Shown here in pieces: positions 42,239 through 50,013 of a stretch of 50,013 nt of DNA (position 1 is its first letter; every line of letters begins with the position of its first letter). A program made the position numbers and the translations under genes. The notes beneath the pieces are model-generated. The model did no database searches. It saw only the letters and a list, made by a program, of their open reading frames with translations, and was not told the DNA's origin. Origin of the DNA: Accumulibacter sp. (GTDB lineage Bacteria; Pseudomonadota; Gammaproteobacteria; Burkholderiales; Rhodocyclaceae); NCBI RefSeq assembly GCF_023806625.1, contig NZ_JAMTDX010000004.1, positions 1-50,013 of the forward strand. The letters run 5' to 3'.

Positions 42239-44389
42239 ATGAGGATCCTGCTTTCGCTTGCAGCAAAGCTGCTTGACGCCTACGGTGCCTTGTTCCTGGC
42301 AAAGCGACGGCTGATCGGCACATTGGTGCTTGCCGCCACCCTGTGCGATCCCGCCACGGGCAGTGCCGGTCTGATCGCCGGACTCGCTGCCATGCTGGCG
42401 CGCGCTGTCCTGCGCCTGCCCGCGCTGCCGGGCGAGGCCGATGTGCTGAACGCCATCTACGCCGGCCTGGCGCTGGGGGCTTTCTATGCCGGCGAGCCGC
42501 GTGTCCTGCTCCTCGCGGCATTGGGTGGCGCCCTGGCGATCCCGCTTGGATCGGCCTTGCGCCAGATATTTGCCGGCCCGCTGGGCGCGCGTGGGTTGCC
42601 GCTGCTGGGCGCGCCCTTCCTGGTCACGGCATGGACTTTGCTCGCCGTGGCGAAAGGCTTGTCCATACCGATGCGTTGGCAGTGGGCAAGCTGGCCGGAA
42701 GGAATTCCGCTGGCAATGGCATCCGCCCTGTCAAATGTCGGCGCGCTGTTTTACGTCGCGCATCCGGTGGCCGGCGCGCTGGTGCTGATTGCCCTGCTGA
42801 TGGCGTCACGGGCGCTGGCCCTGCTCGCGCTGGGCGGCAGCGTATTGGCCCACGTGCTGATCGTCCTGGCCGTCGATGTGCCGCCCGACGGGCTGCTCCT
42901 GCTGGCGGCGTTCAACGGCGCGCTGGTCGCGATCTTCCTCGGCGGCGTCCTGTCGGCGCCGACGTTGCGCACGCTGCTGGTCGCCGGTTCAGGCGTCGTG
43001 GTGGCGTCGGCGCTGTCCGCCGCGATGCTCGCACTGACTGCTCCCTTTGGCATCCCTGCGCTTTCCGCCCCCTTCCTGCTCACGGTCTGGCTCGCGCATG
43101 CTGCCTTGCGACCCGACACCAGTGCCTGGTGGTCACGGCATTGGTTGCCGACTCCGGCAAGGCCCGAAGACAGCCTGGTGGCCGGACGGCTCGCGGCTTC
43201 TCGCGGGCTGGCCGCGGGCAGCGTCGGCCTGCTGCCGCCGTTCGCCGGGGAAATGAGCCTGGCCCAGGGCTTCGATGGCGAACTGACCCATCAGGGGCCG
43301 TGGCGCTACGGCATGGACTTCATCCGTACCGAAAACGGCTACAGCTATCGCAGCGATGGCGGATCGCTGCAGGATTTCCTGGCCTTCGACACCCCGGTCC
43401 TGGCGCCCGCCTGGGGCACGGTGGTCGCTTGCCGGGACGACATTGCCGACAATGCCCCGGGTGCCATGAACATGACCGAGAACTGGGGCAACTACCTCCT
43501 GATCGACATCGGCGGCGGCCTCTGCGTCATGCTGGGCCATCTCCGTCAGGGCAGCCTGACGGTCGCTCCCGGCGCCAGCGTGGTACCGGGCATGCCGCTC
43601 GCGCGTTGCGGCAACTCCGGACGCTCGGCGCAGCCACACCTGCACCTGCATGTTCAGCGCGGATTCTGGCTGGGGGCCGCGACCGTGCCCTTCCACCTGA
43701 GCCATGCGCTGGTCGATGGCCATGCCTATACCCTCGATGCCTGTCCAGCGCCCGATCATTCCGTCGAACTGGCCGTTGGCTCCGCGTGCCTCGCCGCTGC
43801 CTGTGCGCCGCGGCATGGCCGTGTCTGGAACTTCGCCCAACGCGGCGACCCCTGGCAGCTGAGTGCGGAGACCGGCTTGCTCGGCATTACGACCTTGATC
43901 TCGCAGAGCGGGGCTCGCCTCGACGCGGTGAGCGGTCCCGGCCTCTTGGCATTGCATGGCCGCAGCGGCGCCCCGGACGTCGTTCTCGATGCCTTCGCGC
44001 TGGCCTGGGGCCTGACGCCGTTCAGTCCGCGCGCGGAGGGCTGGCGCGATGCGCCCGACGCGGCCTTGCTGCCCCTGCCGCCCTGGCTCCGCATCGGTGT
44101 CTTGTTGCGCCATCCCTTCGGTGCCAATCTTGAAAGCCGTTATGCGCGTCAGTGGGATGCGGCGAAGGGACTGTGGCGGCAGACGGGGCGGCATCGCATC
44201 GACAGCCTGTTCGGAGTGATCCTCGCGGAGAGCATCGGCTGGCTGTCGGAGGACCACGGCCCGGTGGCATTTGCTCTCTGGGTCGATGACCGGTTGCTGG
44301 TCGATGCGACGCTTGCCGGATATGGCAATCGCGGGGATCATGGTGTCCCGGCCTGGTCGGTTAGCTGTTCCTCGTTGGCACTGTCATGA
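42239..44389 (+). CDS. Urea-transporter-family membrane domain fused to an M23 peptidase
   Basis: 716 residues. Residues about 1-295 are ten or so membrane helices with urea transporter (UT) motifs: VLNAIYAGLALGAFY, LLGAPFLVTAWTLL, LAAFNGALVAIFLGG and FGIPALSAPFLLTVWL, that is, two related halves. Residues about 320-500 are an M23 LytM-type metallopeptidase with His351 (THQGPW), Asp360 (GMDF) and the HLHLH cluster at 467-471, so the zinc ligands are all present. The last 200 residues are beta-rich with no family I recognise. UT proteins carry urea or similar small amides. Joining one to a peptidoglycan peptidase is uncommon. Its stop overlaps the kinase start by four bases. Confidence 0.87.
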   Translation: MRILLSLAAKLLDAYGALFLAKRRLIGTLVLAATLCDPATGSAGLIAGLAAMLARAVLRLPALPGEADVLNAIYAGLALGAFYAGEPRVLLLAALGGALAIPLGSALRQIFAGPLGARGLPLLGAPFLVTAWTLLAVAKGLSIPMRWQWASWPEGIPLAMASALSNVGALFYVAHPVAGALVLIALLMASRALALLALGGSVLAHVLIVLAVDVPPDGLLLLAAFNGALVAIFLGGVLSAPTLRTLLVAGSGVVVASALSAAMLALTAPFGIPALSAPFLLTVWLAHAALRPDTSAWWSRHWLPTPARPEDSLVAGRLAASRGLAAGSVGLLPPFAGEMSLAQGFDGELTHQGPWRYGMDFIRTENGYSYRSDGGSLQDFLAFDTPVLAPAWGTVVACRDDIADNAPGAMNMTENWGNYLLIDIGGGLCVMLGHLRQGSLTVAPGASVVPGMPLARCGNSGRSAQPHLHLHVQRGFWLGAATVPFHLSHALVDGHAYTLDACPAPDHSVELAVGSACLAAACAPRHGRVWNFAQRGDPWQLSAETGLLGITTLISQSGARLDAVSGPGLLALHGRSGAPDVVLDAFALAWGLTPFSPRAEGWRDAPDAALLPLPPWLRIGVLLRHPFGANLESRYARQWDAAKGLWRQTGRHRIDSLFGVILAESIGWLSEDHGPVAFALWVDDRLLVDATLAGYGNRGDHGVPAWSVSCSSLALS

Positions 44390-45936
44390 TTCGCCTGACC
44401 ATCCAGCGCAAGGTTTTCATTGCCATTTTTGCCCTTGCCACAGCCCTGGTCCTGCTGCTGGCGCTCGCCATGCGCTGGAATCTCGGCCAAGGCTTCGAGC
44501 GCTACACGACGGCAGCGGAATTCGCAAGGCTCGATTGGCTGATCGCGAATGTCGAAGGGGAATATGCGGCGAACGGCAGCTGGGATTTCCTGCGCGCCGA
44601 TCCGGAACGCACTTGGCGACGCCTTTCCCGGCCGAACCCGCCCGGCGGGTCGAACGCGGAGCCTTCGGGGCGTCCGCCGGGGTTCGCCCAAGAACGCGGC
44701 GAACCACCTCCTCGACCCGCCGGGGATGACCATCCACCCCCGCCGACATGGAACGATACGCCGCCACGACCGGGGCCGGAGGCTGCTCCCCCGCCCGGAC
44801 GACCTGACCCGCAAAGCGATCGTCCGCCCCCTCCCCACGATACCCTGCGGATCGGGCCACGCCTGGCCCTGCTCGACGCCGATGGCAAGCGACTGGCCGG
44901 CAATCCCCATGGAGAGCGTGTCGGCGCCGAAAGGCCGATCCTGCACCAGGGAAAGCTCGTCGGTCGGCTGACGCTCGAGGCCTCGCCGACGTCGGTGCAG
45001 GAACTGGACAAGGCGTTTCTCGCCAGCCAGAACCGGAACCTGATGCTGGCCGGTTTCGCTGCGCTCGGATTGTCGTTGCTCGCCGCGTGGCTGCTGGCAC
45101 GCCACCTCCTGGCGCCGATTCGCGATGTCACCGATGGCGCCCGCCGCATTGCCGAGGGTTGGCTGGATGCCCGGATTCCGGTGCGACGGGACGATGAGTT
45201 GGGCGAACTTGCAGGCAGTTTCAACACGATGGCCGAGCGCCTGGCCAAGGTCGAGGAATCGCGCCGCGCCTGGATTTCGGATGCCTCCCATGAACTGCGC
45301 ACTCCACTGGCGGTATTGCGTGCCGAAATTGAAGCGCTTCAGGACGGCGTTCGCATCGCGGACGCAGCGACCTTGACTCGACTGCACAAGCAGGTGCAAC
45401 AACTGTCTGCTCTGGTCGACGATTTGCGCCTGACGGTTGACCAAGCCCCTGGTGCCGGCGCAATGGAGCATCGGCCGTTTTCGCCCCTGGCCGTGCTCGA
45501 CGAAGCCATCGAATCCTTCCGCGAGCGTTTCGCGGCCGCAAACATTGCCATGGAGGTCTCCGGCATGCTGGACACCCAGGGGCAAGTACGCGGCGATGCC
45601 GGAAGACTGGCCCAGGTCTTCGCCAACCTGCTGGAGAACACCTTGCGCTACACGGATGCCGGCGGCCGCCTGCGTATCACCGTCGGCATCAATGCAGAGC
45701 GCCTGGCCCTGCAGTTCGACGACAGCGCACCCGCGCCACCGCGTTCGGCGTTGCCCCATCTGTTCGAGCGCTTTTATCGCACCGAACCCTCGCGCAGCCG
45801 GGCGCTGGGCGGCTCCGGCCTGGGCCTCGCCATCTGCAAGGCCTTGGTCGAAGCGCACGGGGGCTGTGTCAGCGCAAGCCTCTCCGAATTGGGCGGGCTG
45901 GCGATCCGCATCGAACTTCCGCTGGAGAATGCATGA
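44386..45936 (+). CDS. Sensor histidine kinase (BaeS-like)
   Basis: 516 residues. One helix at about 8-27 (VFIAIFALATALVLLLAL) is followed by a periplasmic loop of about 190 residues with a long Pro-rich stretch (residues 80-150). A second helix lies near 220-240, then HAMP (LLAPIRDVTDGARRIAEG) and HisKA with His302 in DASHELRTPLAVL. HATPase_c shows FANLLENTLRYTD and GSGLGLAI. The sequence is closest in layout to BaeS, an envelope-stress kinase. The proline-rich loop is longer than usual and may bind cell-wall or periplasmic protein ligands. It overlaps genes on both sides by four bases, tying its expression to the biosynthetic and UT-M23 genes. Confidence 0.88.
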   Translation: MIRLTIQRKVFIAIFALATALVLLLALAMRWNLGQGFERYTTAAEFARLDWLIANVEGEYAANGSWDFLRADPERTWRRLSRPNPPGGSNAEPSGRPPGFAQERGEPPPRPAGDDHPPPPTWNDTPPRPGPEAAPPPGRPDPQSDRPPPPHDTLRIGPRLALLDADGKRLAGNPHGERVGAERPILHQGKLVGRLTLEASPTSVQELDKAFLASQNRNLMLAGFAALGLSLLAAWLLARHLLAPIRDVTDGARRIAEGWLDARIPVRRDDELGELAGSFNTMAERLAKVEESRRAWISDASHELRTPLAVLRAEIEALQDGVRIADAATLTRLHKQVQQLSALVDDLRLTVDQAPGAGAMEHRPFSPLAVLDEAIESFRERFAAANIAMEVSGMLDTQGQVRGDAGRLAQVFANLLENTLRYTDAGGRLRITVGINAERLALQFDDSAPAPPRSALPHLFERFYRTEPSRSRALGGSGLGLAICKALVEAHGGCVSASLSELGGLAIRIELPLENA

Positions 45937-46619
45937 GCACACGGATTCTCGTTGTCGAAGACCAAACCGATCTCGCCGAGATCCTCGTTGATTACCTCAA
46001 GCGCGAGGGATTTGCCGCGACGACCATCGCCGATGGCGATCAGGCCATGAGTGAGCTGCGGCGTTCTCCGCCCGACTTGCTCTTGCTGGATCTGATGCTG
46101 CCGGGCATGGATGGCCTCTCCATCCTGCGCGAGTTGCGCAAGACGTCGACGCTGCCGGTGATTCTCGTCACGGCCAAGGTCGAGGAAGTTGACCGCCTGA
46201 TCGGTCTCGAGCTCGGTGCCGACGACTACGTGTGCAAGCCCTATTCGCCGCGGGAGGTGGTGGCGCGCGTGAAGACGGTTCTGCGTCGCAGTCGCCCAGT
46301 AGCCGACACGGGCGCCGTCCTGCCGGCGCCGACATCCGGACTGGACATTGATCCCGCCGGCTGGCAGGCCAGCATCAACGGCAAGCGGCTCGACCTCACT
46401 CCCAAGGAGTTCCAGCTGTTGCAGGCGTTGGCGGCAAAGCCCGGCCGGGTGTTTTCGCGGGGCCAGTTGCTCGACGCCATTTATGAGGACAACCTCGACG
46501 TGAGCGAGCGCGCAGTCGACAGCCACATGAAGAACCTGCGCAAGAAGCTGGCGCAGGCCATGCCCGACGCCGAACCGATCCGTTCGATCTACGGCGTAGG
46601 TTTTGTCTTCGAACGGTGA
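45933..46619 (+). CDS. OmpR-family response regulator (BaeR-like)
   Basis: 228 residues. The receiver domain has the acidic pair VEDQTDLAE, the phospho-acceptor Asp53 in LLLLDLMLPGMDG, the conserved Thr/Lys (VTAKVEEVD, KPYSPRE) and a C-terminal winged helix (LDLTPKEFQLLQALAAKPG). It continues with SRGQLLDAIYEDNLDVSERAVD and ends MKNLRKKLAQ...SIYGVGFVFE. The start overlaps the kinase stop by four bases. BaeR-type regulators activate periplasmic chaperone (spy) and export genes. It is likely to bind the 11-bp-period direct repeats at 39356 and 48391. It converges with the LTxxQ gene, 91 bases apart. Confidence 0.92.
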   Translation: MSTRILVVEDQTDLAEILVDYLKREGFAATTIADGDQAMSELRRSPPDLLLLDLMLPGMDGLSILRELRKTSTLPVILVTAKVEEVDRLIGLELGADDYVCKPYSPREVVARVKTVLRRSRPVADTGAVLPAPTSGLDIDPAGWQASINGKRLDLTPKEFQLLQALAAKPGRVFSRGQLLDAIYEDNLDVSERAVDSHMKNLRKKLAQAMPDAEPIRSIYGVGFVFER

Positions 46620-46710
46620 GCAAGCTGGCAACCGAAGGCCACCTCGCCGTCGGGATGATCTCGCATGATGCCTTCACAAGTTGATGAAGTGAATTGCACG
46701 AGAATCCGAC

Positions 46711-48249
46711 CTATCGCCGCCCGCCGAAGAACATGTCCGTGTTCCCGACATTGGGTGTACTGATCGGCGCCGAGTAGAGGAACGGTCCCTTGGGATCGTT
46801 CGGGTTGGATACGCGCATTGAGCTCAGCGTCTGCTTCTGCTGTGGCGTCAGCGTCTGTCCGACCTTGGCGAAGGCGGTGGCATAGAGGTAGGACAGGTTG
46901 CCGTCCAGTTCGCCGTAGCGCCTCGAAAGCGCCAGCACCTTGTTCTGGTCGGCGGTCTCGCCCTTCAGGAAGCGGCGCAACTCGGCGGAGATTTCGCGGC
47001 GCACGCGGACGATCTCGTTGAGATCCTGTCTCTGGAGGTCGGGCAACGCGGTGATGTGGCGGCGTTGTGACTCGTTCAGCGTAGCGATGAAGTTCTCCCC
47101 GCTGTTGCCGGTCAGCGTGGTGCTGATCGAGTAATCCCGCTTGCCCATCGCCGGGGCAGTCTTCATGCCGAAGCCGCCGAAGTACATGCCATGCCGTTCG
47201 GGGCAGAAGTAGGTGTCGGCCTCCAGCGAACCGGCTACCCAGGAGAACATTTCGCTGGCGTAGGTCATCACGGCGACATGGTTCTCGTGCGACAGGCTGC
47301 GGCGGTCCAGCGGCTCGGCCACTTCCGGCCAGGTGCCCGAGTCGCCGAACTTGAGCCGTGCCAGGGCGGCCTTCTGCGCATCGGTGAAGCTGCGATAGAC
47401 CCTGGCCATCCCCCGGGCACGCTCGTAGGAGAGCTTGCCGTCGAGGGCATAGAGGTCGGCCGAGTATCTCATGACCGCCTGCTTGTCGAGGCCACTGCTG
47501 CCGGCGGGTAGCTTGCCTTCGAGGTTGAGGCGGAAGGCCTTGATCAGCGGCAGGCGCATTTCGGCGAAGCGGTGGATGTCGCTTTCCTGATCCTTGGCCA
47601 GGGCGATCAGTTGCGCTTTCTGGCTGTCGTTCATGATTGCCAGCATGTTGTGGGCGATCCTGGTCAGGAAGTTGGTGTTGTGCCCGCCTTCACGCGCGTC
47701 GATGTCGCGCATGTACTGGAAACCGAAGTAGTCGGATACTTTGCCGGGGGGCAGGAAGGTGTCGTAGCCGAAGTCACCGGTGAGGAAGGCCAGCCCATCG
47801 AAGGCGATGGTGTTGAGCTGGGCACGGTTGGAGATGGCCTGCTCCAGGGAGTATTTGCTGCCGCCACGGTTTCCTCCGTCACTGCGGCGATCCTGACCGG
47901 CGTTGCGCTGCATTTCCTCGCGCTGCAAGCCACCGCCATAGCCCGGGGAGTCGTCGCGGTCCTCGTTACGCCCCTCCGGGCGATTTCCACCACCACGCGG
48001 CTGACTGGGTCTGGCCACCAGGCCATTCGGCGATTCGACACAAGTGGCGGCCACGGCCCCTTCCCTCGTCTCGTGTTGTACCGTCTCCCCGGCTTTCTTG
48101 CCGCGGCAATCGGCGTAAGCATTGGGCGGCGGTTCGCGTCTCCCGGCAGACGCGTCTCTCGATGGCGACGGTGGCATTGAGCTCTGGGCTGCCGCCAAGG
48201 ACGTCATCAGTCCAATGGCCAGGAAAACTGCGGTCGGTTGCGATTTCAT
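46711..48249 (-). CDS. Exported protein with CpxP/Spy-like repeats
   Basis: 512 residues. Signal peptide residues 1-21 (AVFLAIGLMTSLAAAQ). A Pro/Arg/Gly-rich N-terminal part (residues 25-130) includes a Cys-containing segment (YADCRGKKAGETVQHETREG). The rest is helical, with four L/F-x-x-x-Q-type motifs resembling the LTxxQ signature of CpxP/Spy: LTPQQKQTL, FTDAQKAAL, LNESQRRHI and MNDSQKAQL. Spy is the best-known BaeSR target in E. coli. This protein is longer and only loosely similar, but its placement beside a BaeSR-like pair fits. GAAGGG before the ATG at 48249 gives the start. Confidence 0.72.
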   Translation of the reverse strand: MKSQPTAVFLAIGLMTSLAAAQSSMPPSPSRDASAGRREPPPNAYADCRGKKAGETVQHETREGAVAATCVESPNGLVARPSQPRGGGNRPEGRNEDRDDSPGYGGGLQREEMQRNAGQDRRSDGGNRGGSKYSLEQAISNRAQLNTIAFDGLAFLTGDFGYDTFLPPGKVSDYFGFQYMRDIDAREGGHNTNFLTRIAHNMLAIMNDSQKAQLIALAKDQESDIHRFAEMRLPLIKAFRLNLEGKLPAGSSGLDKQAVMRYSADLYALDGKLSYERARGMARVYRSFTDAQKAALARLKFGDSGTWPEVAEPLDRRSLSHENHVAVMTYASEMFSWVAGSLEADTYFCPERHGMYFGGFGMKTAPAMGKRDYSISTTLTGNSGENFIATLNESQRRHITALPDLQRQDLNEIVRVRREISAELRRFLKGETADQNKVLALSRRYGELDGNLSYLYATAFAKVGQTLTPQQKQTLSSMRVSNPNDPKGPFLYSAPISTPNVGNTDMFFGGRR

Positions 48250-48390
48250 TGCAGAACGCCCTTCAAAGGTTCGCGTTTACTCGGCCTGCGGGGCAGTCAA
48301 GCCCAATCAATGACTGTGAGGATCCCCTAACTTCCCGCGTGCTCAATCGCATTGTTGCGATGGACTGCGCAGAGGCTGCGGAGACATCTT

Positions 48391-48405
48391 GGAGGCATCT
48401 TGGAG
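48391..48405 (-). promoter_or_regulatory. Predicted response-regulator operator upstream of the LTxxQ gene
   Basis: On the minus strand CTCCAAGATGCCTCC begins an 11-base-period array (CTCCAAGATGC, CTCCAAGATGT, CTCC), 142 bases before the start of the exported LTxxQ gene and pointing towards it. It shares 13 of 15 bases with the element at 39356-39370. The remaining 48250-48552 region holds no gene I can support. Confidence 0.55.
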
Positions 48406-48556
48406 TCTTGCGACGAAGCGTAACCGAAGGACTGCTGACCGATCGTGGCCGCAACCCCTATCACCGCTCGGGCCGGATCCATCCGTAGTCCGTCCGGCGG
48501 ATCCAGAGATGAGCAGACGTCCGGGCGCCAACAATCTTGGAGAGCGCGGTTTGGGT

Positions 48557-49810
48557 TTACTCCGTCTTGTGTGGAACGGTGGCCATCTGGGCGAAAGGCG
48601 GGGTGGGCAAGTGAGTGAGTTTTCCGGCGACGAGATAGGCCATGGCGATGAAGTTTTCGATGCGGCGGTAGCCACGAGCACGGGCTCGCGCTTCCTGGAG
48701 TGCGCGGTTCATGGCCTCGACGCGGCCGTTGTGCTTGCCGGCTTCGAAGCCGTTGAGGATGCCGGTGAGGTGGGTGGTGAGCGTTCGGGCCAGGCGCTTG
48801 AAGGGATCGAGTCGACAGCGCCTGGCCCAGCTAAGCCAGCGGTGGAAGAGGGGCCGGGCTTCGTCAGGCGATCGGGCCGTTGCGTAAATGGCTCGCAAGG
48901 CCTGCTTGATGCGCCAAGCCCGCGCGGTCTTGAGGTTGGAGCGCTGCAGCCAGTGCATGGTCTGGAGTTGCGGGATCGTCCAGGCGGATGGATTCTTGAG
49001 CAGACTCCAGCGCGTACCCTTGAGTTCGGGCTGGCTCTTGACCTCGGCGCGTCGCACCTCGTCGAGCGCCTTGCTGCCGAGTGCGACGACATGAAAGCGG
49101 TCAAAGCAGACGGTGGCTTGCGGGAAGTGCTCGGCGGCGCCGGCCTGAAACGAACGGCTCATGTCCATGCTGACATGCGTGACCACTTGCGGTTGCCCGC
49201 CATGTACGGTCAGGTCCTCGGCGAACCGCTGCAGGCAGGACTTGTCCCGGCCGGGCGTGGCAAAGATCAGACGCTGCGCATTCAGGTCATAGAAAACAGA
49301 GAGATACTGCTGGCCCCTCCGGCAGGCCGTCTCATCGATTCCGACCGCGCGCACCTCGGCATGCGACTCTCTGGCACGGGCCTTGCCGACATGGTGCTCA
49401 ATGACCCGCCACAGCCGACGGGGCGGTACACGAACCAGGCGGCCAGCCGCGAGCACCGACATGGTCGGTGCGAGCATCAGCGTCAAGGCTTCGAACAGGA
49501 GCGTGAAGCGACTCCCCTCACGGGCCCACGGCACGGGAATCTGGGTCACCTTCCCGCAGCCCGAGCACGCCACTCGCGGCACTTCGGCGTGCAGGTACGC
49601 CTCGTACTGGAAGAAGTCGAGATGTCGCCAGGAGCGCGCCAGTCGATCATGGAAAGGTTGCGCCGCCGCTCCACAGGCCGGGCAGACGTGCCGGCTGCCG
49701 CCAAACGTCACTTGAAAGTCAATCCGGCCGGCCTCCCGGTTGAAGTCGACCTGCTTGACCTGCCACGGAGCAACCAGGCCCAGCGCCTGGGTGAAGAGCA
49801 TCTCGATCAT
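48557..49810 (-). CDS. ISL3-family transposase
   Basis: 417 residues. The N-terminus has paired zinc-finger cysteines (VCPACGAAAQPF, ACSGCGKVTQIP). A helix-turn-helix and a DDE catalytic region follow, with VGIDETACRRG, THVSMDMSRSF and FDRFHVV, and a C-terminal EAMNRALQEARARARGYRR containing the likely catalytic Glu. The start at 49810 is preferred because family similarity begins with MLFTQALG. The stop lies inside the left terminal repeat (48553-48576), as is usual for compact ISL3 elements. No frameshift is visible, so it may still be active. Confidence 0.93.
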   Translation of the reverse strand: MIEMLFTQALGLVAPWQVKQVDFNREAGRIDFQVTFGGSRHVCPACGAAAQPFHDRLARSWRHLDFFQYEAYLHAEVPRVACSGCGKVTQIPVPWAREGSRFTLLFEALTLMLAPTMSVLAAGRLVRVPPRRLWRVIEHHVGKARARESHAEVRAVGIDETACRRGQQYLSVFYDLNAQRLIFATPGRDKSCLQRFAEDLTVHGGQPQVVTHVSMDMSRSFQAGAAEHFPQATVCFDRFHVVALGSKALDEVRRAEVKSQPELKGTRWSLLKNPSAWTIPQLQTMHWLQRSNLKTARAWRIKQALRAIYATARSPDEARPLFHRWLSWARRCRLDPFKRLARTLTTHLTGILNGFEAGKHNGRVEAMNRALQEARARARGYRRIENFIAMAYLVAGKLTHLPTPPFAQMATVPHKTE

Positions 49811-49897
49811 GACCCACCCCGACACAAGCGAAAGGCCGCGATTGTCCTCCAGGCCGATGGCGGCTGTCTGCCACCATCGGCCTTGCGGAAGCGTTGG

Positions 49898-49968
49898 CGA
49901 GGGTATGGCGATGTCAAGGGTTCGGCTTCGCCCGGACTTCGTCCGCCCTTGACATCGCCGTACCCTCG
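49898..49968. repeat. Long subterminal inverted repeat in the insertion sequence
   Basis: The arms CGAGGGTATGGCGATGTC plus AAGGG (49898-49920) and CCCTTGACATCGCC plus GTACCCTCG (49946-49968) are 23 bases long with one mismatch. The loop contains a second small hairpin (CGGAC-TTC-GTCCG, 49933-49945). It lies between the right terminus and the transposase start at 49810, where the transposase promoter would be. It could act as a transcription barrier against outside promoters or as a binding site. Confidence 0.75.
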
Positions 49969-50013
49969 ATGCCCCTCCGCATACGCCGTTTCCACACGAA
50001 ACGACATAGACCC

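Larger units (their letters stand above)
48553..50013 (-). mobile_element. Complete ISL3-type insertion sequence (1461 bases)
   Basis: The ends are 24-base imperfect inverted repeats: left GGGTTTACTCCGTC then TTGTGTGGAA, right (reverse) GGGTCTATGTCGTT then TCGTGTGGAA, with 18 of 24 positions the same. The right end coincides with the last base of the window, so the flanking target duplication cannot be checked; the left flank is CGCGGTTT. The element carries one transposase gene and a long subterminal inverted repeat at 49898-49968. Confidence 0.8.

Overview
The window is G+C-rich bacterial chromosome, dense with short operons. A homodimeric-type aceE-aceF-lpdA set with a lipoyl domain fused to Lpd, PEP-CTERM surface proteins, an RHS protein and a BaeSR-type two-component system suggest a betaproteobacterium, possibly of the Rhodocyclales. 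That placement is inference from gene content; no rRNA, tRNA or phylogenetic marker is present. Several broken genes and IS remnants mark places where foreign or defence DNA has decayed.

Region 1 (1-14.6 kb) is a surface/export locus. A giant protein running off the left edge joins an RHS core to cohesin-like, dockerin-like, cadherin-like and PKD-like domains. A small cohesin protein with a PEP-CTERM tail follows. Then comes a tight five-gene run: DUF3467 protein, GAF-HlyD fusion, PqqD-like/M50 peptidase/HlyD protein, a shortened SecA-like ATPase and a periplasmic adaptor. I regard this run as a candidate undescribed export or maturation system.

Region 2 (14.7-24.7 kb) is mixed. It holds a WYL regulator beside remnants of a HigB toxin, a helicase and a DUF4143 ATPase, then a slipin, a membrane-anchored PTS enzyme I, a VWA protein, an orphan Phd-type antitoxin, an IS1182-type remnant and a PEP-CTERM protein. 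Region 3 (25-36 kb) holds the pyruvate dehydrogenase operon, a holin-GH108 muramidase fusion, a Sel1 protein, a lipoprotein peptidase, an alpha/beta hydrolase and a Tat-exported aldo/keto reductase. A broken xdhC follows, ending at a single type I-E-like CRISPR repeat.

Region 4 (37.3-48.3 kb) looks like one regulon. A DUF1566 protein and a lipoprotein diverge from an overlapping operon: PqqD-like protein, ATP-grasp ligase, fold-III PLP decarboxylase, urea-transporter/M23 fusion, histidine kinase and response regulator. A secreted protein with CpxP/Spy-like repeats lies beyond. A shared 11-bp-period direct repeat precedes the divergent promoter and the secreted-protein gene and is a likely operator for the response regulator. 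The window ends exactly at the right terminus of an ISL3-type insertion sequence, which carries a long subterminal inverted repeat.
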